Position numbers and translations under genes: made by a program. The notes under the pieces were generated by a model. The model was not told where the DNA came from. It worked only from the letters and a program-made list of their open reading frames with translations, and did not search any database. From Clostridia bacterium (GTDB lineage: Bacteria; Bacillota; Clostridia; Christensenellales; Aristaeellaceae), in the NCBI GenBank assembly GCA_017433405.1, contig JAFRHH010000078.1, positions 1-35,922 of the forward strand: DNA of 35,922 bases. The letters run 5' to 3'. This document shows, piece by piece, positions 32,291 through 35,922 of the stretch (positions within the stretch are counted from its first letter, which is position 1; every line of letters begins with the position of its first letter).

Positions 32291-33037
32291 TTATCTGCGA
32301 ATGACGGTGCAGTCCTTCACGTACTCCCCGTACCTTGACAGGAAGTCTTCTTTCTCTGCCTCTTCTGTGATCCAGAGGATCACCCAGGCGTTTTCAATGC
32401 CCAGGTTTTCATACGCTTTGTGGCGGTGGTTGCCGTCGTTGAGTTCAAATTCGCCATCTACATAGTGAACGATGAGCGGCGGCATATCCGGATCGTTCTG
32501 AATACTCTTTTCCAGATCGGCCACCCTGATCGCCCACCATTCCTTGTCGATCCGGTATTTCATCTCCGGCTCCGGCCCTGCGCATCGGTGAAACAACCGG
32601 ATGGGAAACAGGGCCGGGCTAAAATAAAACCGATCGAAGAGCTTCAGGCCATCCGAGAAGGGGATGTTCCGCCCGTCCTCGTTGAGATACAGATGGAGCC
32701 AGGCGTCCATTTTTCCGGTCTGTCCGTAAGCCTGGGCAGATGATCGTGTTGCGCTGTACTTGAGCATGGCGATCTCCTTTCTTGAATACACGATTCGCTT
32801 GATAGAATCATAGGAGAGCGCGTACTTGTCCATGAGCAGGTCGATGGTTTTACCCTGTTCAAATCCCTGACGGATTTCCCGGTTCCGCTCCCGGATATAC
32901 TCCTGATAGCCGGATGTTTCACCCCAGGCTTTTTTCTCCTCCCTGGCCGGCACATAGATGGTTTCGCCGGACACATACCGCTGGATCTGTCTGAGGAGTC
33001 CTTCTGGAAAGACCTCCTGTGCGTTTCGATAGGCCAT
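32291..33037 (-). CDS. CD3324-type helix-turn-helix fused to a ParB-like domain
   Basis: The product is 248 residues. Residues 1-90 match the CD3324/Mor-like small DNA-binding family (YRNAQEVFPEGLLRQIQRYVSG, WGETSGYQEYIRERNREIRQGF, then a helix-turn-helix ALSYDSIKRIVYS). Residues 110-248 end in a ParB/Srx-like core with GEFELNDGNHRHKAY (DGNHR at 201-205), the phosphate-binding motif of that superfamily. Either CTP/ATP-dependent switching or nuclease-like activity is possible. GGAGG precedes the ATG. The 90 bases upstream may hold a promoter but I cannot mark one. Confidence 0.7.
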   Translation of the reverse strand: MAYRNAQEVFPEGLLRQIQRYVSGETIYVPAREEKKAWGETSGYQEYIRERNREIRQGFEQGKTIDLLMDKYALSYDSIKRIVYSRKEIAMLKYSATRSSAQAYGQTGKMDAWLHLYLNEDGRNIPFSDGLKLFDRFYFSPALFPIRLFHRCAGPEPEMKYRIDKEWWAIRVADLEKSIQNDPDMPPLIVHYVDGEFELNDGNHRHKAYENLGIENAWVILWITEEAEKEDFLSRYGEYVKDCTVIRR

Positions 33038-33127
33038 GGTTTCGCCCTCCTTTCAGAAAGGATTGTAGGGCATGCTCATTCAAAAAGATATATCGTCTTT
33101 GGCTGGAAGTGTTTTTGACACAACGAG

Positions 33128-34504
33128 TTACAGCTTCTTCACATACGCCACGATCCGGTTGGCTTCCTCAAAGCCGACGGCCCGATGAAACCGCTGGCTG
33201 TCCATGTTATCCAATTCGCAGTCGCTGGCAAATTCCTTGCAGCCATGCTCTTTCGCCCAGCTTTCACAGGCGGAGAGCAGCCTGCGGGCGAGGCCCTGCC
33301 GACGCGCGCCTTCCCGGACGTAGATTCCTTCCAGATACCCCACAGGACTGCTCTCCGTGCCCTCCACATAATCGCGGCGAAGCTGGCACTGGGCAAAGCC
33401 CACGGCTTCTCCCTGCTCTCTGTACACAAAGACCGCCGCATCCTCCCGGGATAGCAAGGCTGTGAATCCCTCCCTCATCTCTTCCAACGGATGCTCCGGC
33501 CACAGCTCGCAGGCCAGCGCAGCGACCGCTGCGGCGTCTGCGCTGACGGCCTTACAGGGGTTGGTTACAGGGGCATCCGCCTGCTTTTCCTTCCGCTTCC
33601 AGAACGTCCAATGGATGCCCTTCCCATACCCCAGCTTTTCGTAAAAGGGATCACCGCCGCCGGTCATGTGGGTGGCACCCAGGGCCTTCATCCGATGATA
33701 GTGTTTGGACAGGGCGGCAGAGGCCAGTCCCTTCCCGCGATGATCCGGATGGGTGCACAGGGGTTCCATGTAGGCCAATTTGTTTTCCGGCACCCACCAC
33801 ATACCAGAAAAGCAGACGTATTCCCCGTTTTCATCCGCGATGATCACGTCGTATTCATGGGTGGCATGAGGCGCGGGCGCGGTCATGGGGCCGATGACGC
33901 CCTTATAGGATTTGGCAGGTGTCCAGTCCATAGAACAATCTTCCTGATCCCAGCCCAGGAAGGGCCCTTTTTCCCCGTGGCCGAAGCCGTACCAGAGGAG
34001 CTTTGCCAGCTTAAATCCGTCCGCATCCTCCGGGTCTACGAAGTGATAGCCCTCTGGCAACGGATGATTGAGTTCGTTCCGGAAGTCAAAATGTCGGTCC
34101 TCGTGTTCTTCCGTTTTGACGAACCCACGCTTCGCCGCTGCCTCCATCAAAAACTCCTGGCCGTTAAAGAGCACGAGCCTCTGCTTACCTTCAAAATTCG
34201 GCATGGCGGAAACGGCATAGTCCACCAGCTCGTCCGCCAGGAATTCAAACCCCTTGCGTACGCTGAAGAAAACATCCGTCACAGGCGCTTCGTAAAACAC
34301 GAAGGCCACCACCTGGTCCCCGTCCAGCCAGAACCGATCCAGGAAGCTGTAGGAGGGATCCATCCAGGAGGATTGCAGGGCGTACTCAAAGAAGGGGGCC
34401 GCCACACCGCTGCCTGTTTCCCGGTCATAGATGTCCGTCAGGAAATCCCAAACCAGGTTGATATCTGATAGTATCTGAAACTGCTTTGTGGTGATGTTCA
34501 TCAT
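33128..34504 (-). CDS. GNAT protein with C-terminal AAC(6')-I-like aminoglycoside acetyltransferase domain
   Basis: From the ATG at 34504 the product is 458 residues. Residues 1-310 form a larger GNAT unit with acetyl-CoA loop HPDHRGKGLASA (252-263) and DPFYEKLGYGKG. Residues about 317-458 form a complete second GNAT domain of about 142 residues: LWPEHPLEEMREGF, VGFAQCQLRRDYVEGTESSP, VGYLEGIYV, RRQGLARRLL, EFASDCELDN, RFHRAVGFEEANRIVAYVKK. These blocks are those of AAC(6')-I enzymes, which acetylate the 6'-amino group of kanamycin-type drugs and are normally stand-alone at this length. The start with AGAGG at 7 bases is preferred to an ATG five codons earlier that overlaps the previous stop. 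Confidence 0.82.
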   Translation of the reverse strand: MMNITTKQFQILSDINLVWDFLTDIYDRETGSGVAAPFFEYALQSSWMDPSYSFLDRFWLDGDQVVAFVFYEAPVTDVFFSVRKGFEFLADELVDYAVSAMPNFEGKQRLVLFNGQEFLMEAAAKRGFVKTEEHEDRHFDFRNELNHPLPEGYHFVDPEDADGFKLAKLLWYGFGHGEKGPFLGWDQEDCSMDWTPAKSYKGVIGPMTAPAPHATHEYDVIIADENGEYVCFSGMWWVPENKLAYMEPLCTHPDHRGKGLASAALSKHYHRMKALGATHMTGGGDPFYEKLGYGKGIHWTFWKRKEKQADAPVTNPCKAVSADAAAVAALACELWPEHPLEEMREGFTALLSREDAAVFVYREQGEAVGFAQCQLRRDYVEGTESSPVGYLEGIYVREGARRQGLARRLLSACESWAKEHGCKEFASDCELDNMDSQRFHRAVGFEEANRIVAYVKKL

Positions 34505-34515
34505 GTCGCTACCTC

Positions 34516-34770
34516 TCATTGATCAATATACCTGCTTCCGGTAGCAGTGATCAGGCCTTCCTTTTCCAGCAGGGCCAGGACGCGGGCCAGATCCTTTCTT
34601 CTGACTTTCAGTCCCCACATCCAAGTCTTGTGGGGCAGGTGAAACATGTTCTGAAAGAACATATCGTCAAAGGGCATCTGAATGGGAATCTTTTCTCCCT
34701 TCAAAAATTCCCTGACCCTGTAGGTCGTTTCGGTGTTCCATTTGTATCCAATGTCGATCCATCTGCTCAT
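34516..34770 (-). CDS. Small protein (84 aa), function unknown
   Basis: The product is 84 residues from MSRWIDIGYKWNTETTYRVR. It is basic and aromatic-rich with a C-terminal helix RKDLARVLALLEKEGLI, a shape seen in small signal-transducer-like proteins such as DUF2007, but I would not assign it. GGAGG is 9 bases before this ATG; an ATG twelve codons upstream lacks a site. Its TGA overlaps an alternative ATG of the next gene. Confidence 0.6.
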   Translation of the reverse strand: MSRWIDIGYKWNTETTYRVREFLKGEKIPIQMPFDDMFFQNMFHLPHKTWMWGLKVRRKDLARVLALLEKEGLITATGSRYIDQ

Positions 34771-34831
34771 GGCTGTCTTCCTCCGGTTCAATCGACCTTC
34801 GTCCAACAGTATGAGGTGTTGGGCCTATTCC

Positions 34832-34856
34832 GCCGGACGAATCATCTATGTCCGGC
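34832..34856 (-). other. Hairpin between the KTR gene and the 84-aa gene
   Basis: GCCGGAC and GTCCGGC form a 7-bp perfect stem with an 11-base loop. No T run follows, so I do not call it a terminator. Confidence 0.4.
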
Positions 34857-34864
34857 TCTGCGTC

Positions 34865-35062
34865 TCAGGATTTCTCTGATGCGTCTGGCTCTCCTATCAT
34901 TTCAAGTATTCCGCTTTTGAACGTGATAACACACTCATATCTGCACTTTGGGCAGTACAATGGAAAGCGAATCAGTTCCGTATCTTCCCGAACCTGCGTG
35001 CGAGTCTTCCTGCCACAGCGTGGGCAGAGAAGGAATCCTGTCGTTGGCTGGTCAGTCTTCAT
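34865..35062 (-). CDS. Cysteine-rich KTR-domain protein
   Basis: The product is 65 residues. LCPRCGRKTRTQVREDTELIRF then LYCPKCRYE is a two-CxxC zinc-ribbon with the KTR motif. Proteins of this family are regularly found in Tn916-type conjugative elements and next to resistance genes in Firmicutes; their role is unknown. The frame overlaps the end of the upstream regulator by 11 bases, so the two are co-translated. Confidence 0.85.
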   Translation of the reverse strand: MKTDQPTTGFLLCPRCGRKTRTQVREDTELIRFPLYCPKCRYECVITFKSGILEMIGEPDASEKS

Positions 35063-35786
35063 GGTCCCGCACCTCCTCCCAGAGTTTCCGTAGTTCCGGG
35101 TCCTTGTCGCGTAGGATGTACTCCACCGTGTCTATGGCTGTTTTTCCGAGCAGATCGTGGGCATTGGTCGTTTCTGGCTCACGAACGTATTTTACCCTGT
35201 TCGCCGCATAGTCAGGCGCAGCGTCAAAGGCGTCGGCCAGGATCTTTGCATTTCCAAGCGAATTTCCTGCGGCTTTCCGGTCGCCGGACTTGTACTGAAA
35301 GACCGCCAGGAAGACATCGAAAACCACAATCATTTTATCAAGGAAGTCTGGCTCCTCGGTCTTCTTCAGTCCTTCCAGGGTGGGAATGATCCAGCGCATC
35401 AGTGCTATGCCGGATACATTCTCGTTTTTCACGTCAAACAGCATCGCATAACCGATTACAGTCTGTATGAGCCGACTGACTGTCCGCAGGAGCCCGTCTT
35501 CCAGAAAATCATTCGCTTCTTCCGGATCTCCTTCATGGGAGAGCAGCATAATTCCGATCCTGTCGTTAAAGATCGCACCGGGGTTGTTTGCTTTCAACAG
35601 TTCCAGCGCCTTGCCTGTTTCACCCAGCATGTCGTGCATCTCTGCGATCATACCGTAAATCCAAGATTCGTTTATCCGGGAATCCGTACACTGAGACACC
35701 AGCAGGCGAGCATTATCAAGCATTTCAATGGCTCGCCTGAGCCAGGACTCCTTTCTTGTCCCTGCGCCAAAGGTATAATAACCCAA
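35052..35786 (-). pseudogene. TPR-type regulator lacking its N-terminal helix-turn-helix
   Basis: The readable part is 244 residues of helical TPR-like repeats (AIEMLDNARLLVSQCTDSRI, MIAEMHDMLGETGKALELLK, GIMLLSHEGDPEEANDFL). In the family this region follows an XRE helix-turn-helix. Here the frame closes with TGA 24 bases before a TTG that begins GYYTF, and no HTH or ribosome-binding site is found upstream. I read it as a 5'-truncated regulator, though a protein starting at the TTG cannot be excluded. Confidence 0.55.
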
Positions 35787-35811
35787 AAGTCGGATAATCA
35801 GTACTCAATAA

Positions 35812-35922
35812 TCAGCGCGTTTGCATTCCCAGTTTCCTGATGAACATTTTGTCACGTTCCGTCAGTTCGGTTGTCCAGCGCCTTGCATGGAGCTTGGATG
35901 AAACGCTGACTTCCTCGATTAC
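35812..35922 (-). CDS. C-terminal end of an unidentified leftward gene (partial)
   Basis: The frame runs in from the right edge and reads VIEEVSVSSKLHARRW, TTELTERDKMFIRKLGMQTR, then TGA. Thirty-six residues with basic character; I do not recognise the family. It ends 25 bases before the truncated regulator. Confidence 0.35.
   Translation of the reverse strand, partial: VIEEVSVSSKLHARRWTTELTERDKMFIRKLGMQTR

Overview
The window looks like a chromosomal segment from a GC-rich member of the Firmicutes, class Clostridia, probably an uncultured gut or rumen lineage. The reasons are the WhiA/RapZ/MurB block, a HisZ-dependent short HisG, a PHP-type histidinol phosphatase, a PPi-type phosphofructokinase, strong GGAGG ribosome-binding sites before nearly every gene, and a cysteine-rich KTR protein of the kind carried by Firmicute conjugative elements. 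The species cannot be named from sequence alone. Positions 1-25,900 are housekeeping DNA, visibly rich in G/C at third codon positions. From about 25,950 to the right end, base composition shifts toward A/T and gene content becomes accessory.

Layout. 1-107: tail of a rightward gene and its terminator. 192-5,313 (leftward): murB-rapZ-whiA-large membrane protein as an overlapping operon, with secG upstream as its own unit. 5,410-8,270 (leftward): pfp and an 80-residue protein, then a GntR-family regulator and a YgjP-type metalloprotein behind their own promoter. 8,546-11,704 (leftward): AlaX-type tRNA editing protein and a secreted vWA (YfbK-like) protein. 11,912-20,330 (leftward): a complete histidine operon hisZ-G-D-C-B-H-A-F-IE-K, with a promoter whose -35/-10 spacer holds a perfect palindrome and a canonical terminator after hisK. 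20,655-22,025 (rightward): a secreted four-SH3 protein and a small membrane protein. 22,111-25,884: divergent glmS and guaA. 25,950-26,261: an integrase tail fused to the head of a phosphotransferase gene. 26,277-35,922 (leftward): a compact run of small-molecule-modifying enzymes (P-loop kinases, a deaminase, acetyltransferases fused to other domains, a metallo-hydrolase, a methyltransferase), a KTR protein and a beheaded regulator.

The most unusual signal is in the histidine operon. At four gene junctions (hisC/hisB, hisB/hisH, hisF/hisIE, hisIE/hisK) the last codons of the upstream gene occur again, in diverged form, just after its stop codon, as a tandem repeat of 42-54 bases. The second copy carries or abuts the ribosome-binding site of the next gene. 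It reads as a natural decoupling of formerly tight or overlapping gene junctions. Separately, a dispersed element of about 50 bases ending in AGAGGAGG, with a small GTGAAC/GTTCAC hairpin just before it, supplies the ribosome-binding site of at least six genes here (80-aa gene, vWA gene, hisC, hisZ, the 83-aa gene and glmS).

guaA ends in GAGTGGGAATAG, the 3'-end site used by Tn5801-type elements, and an integrase remnant lies directly beyond it. The accessory region is therefore best read as a decayed integrated island. Its notable members are a protein whose C-terminal third looks like an AAC(6')-I aminoglycoside acetyltransferase, a CHAP-GNAT fusion, a tandem GNAT, and a CD3324/ParB-like fusion.
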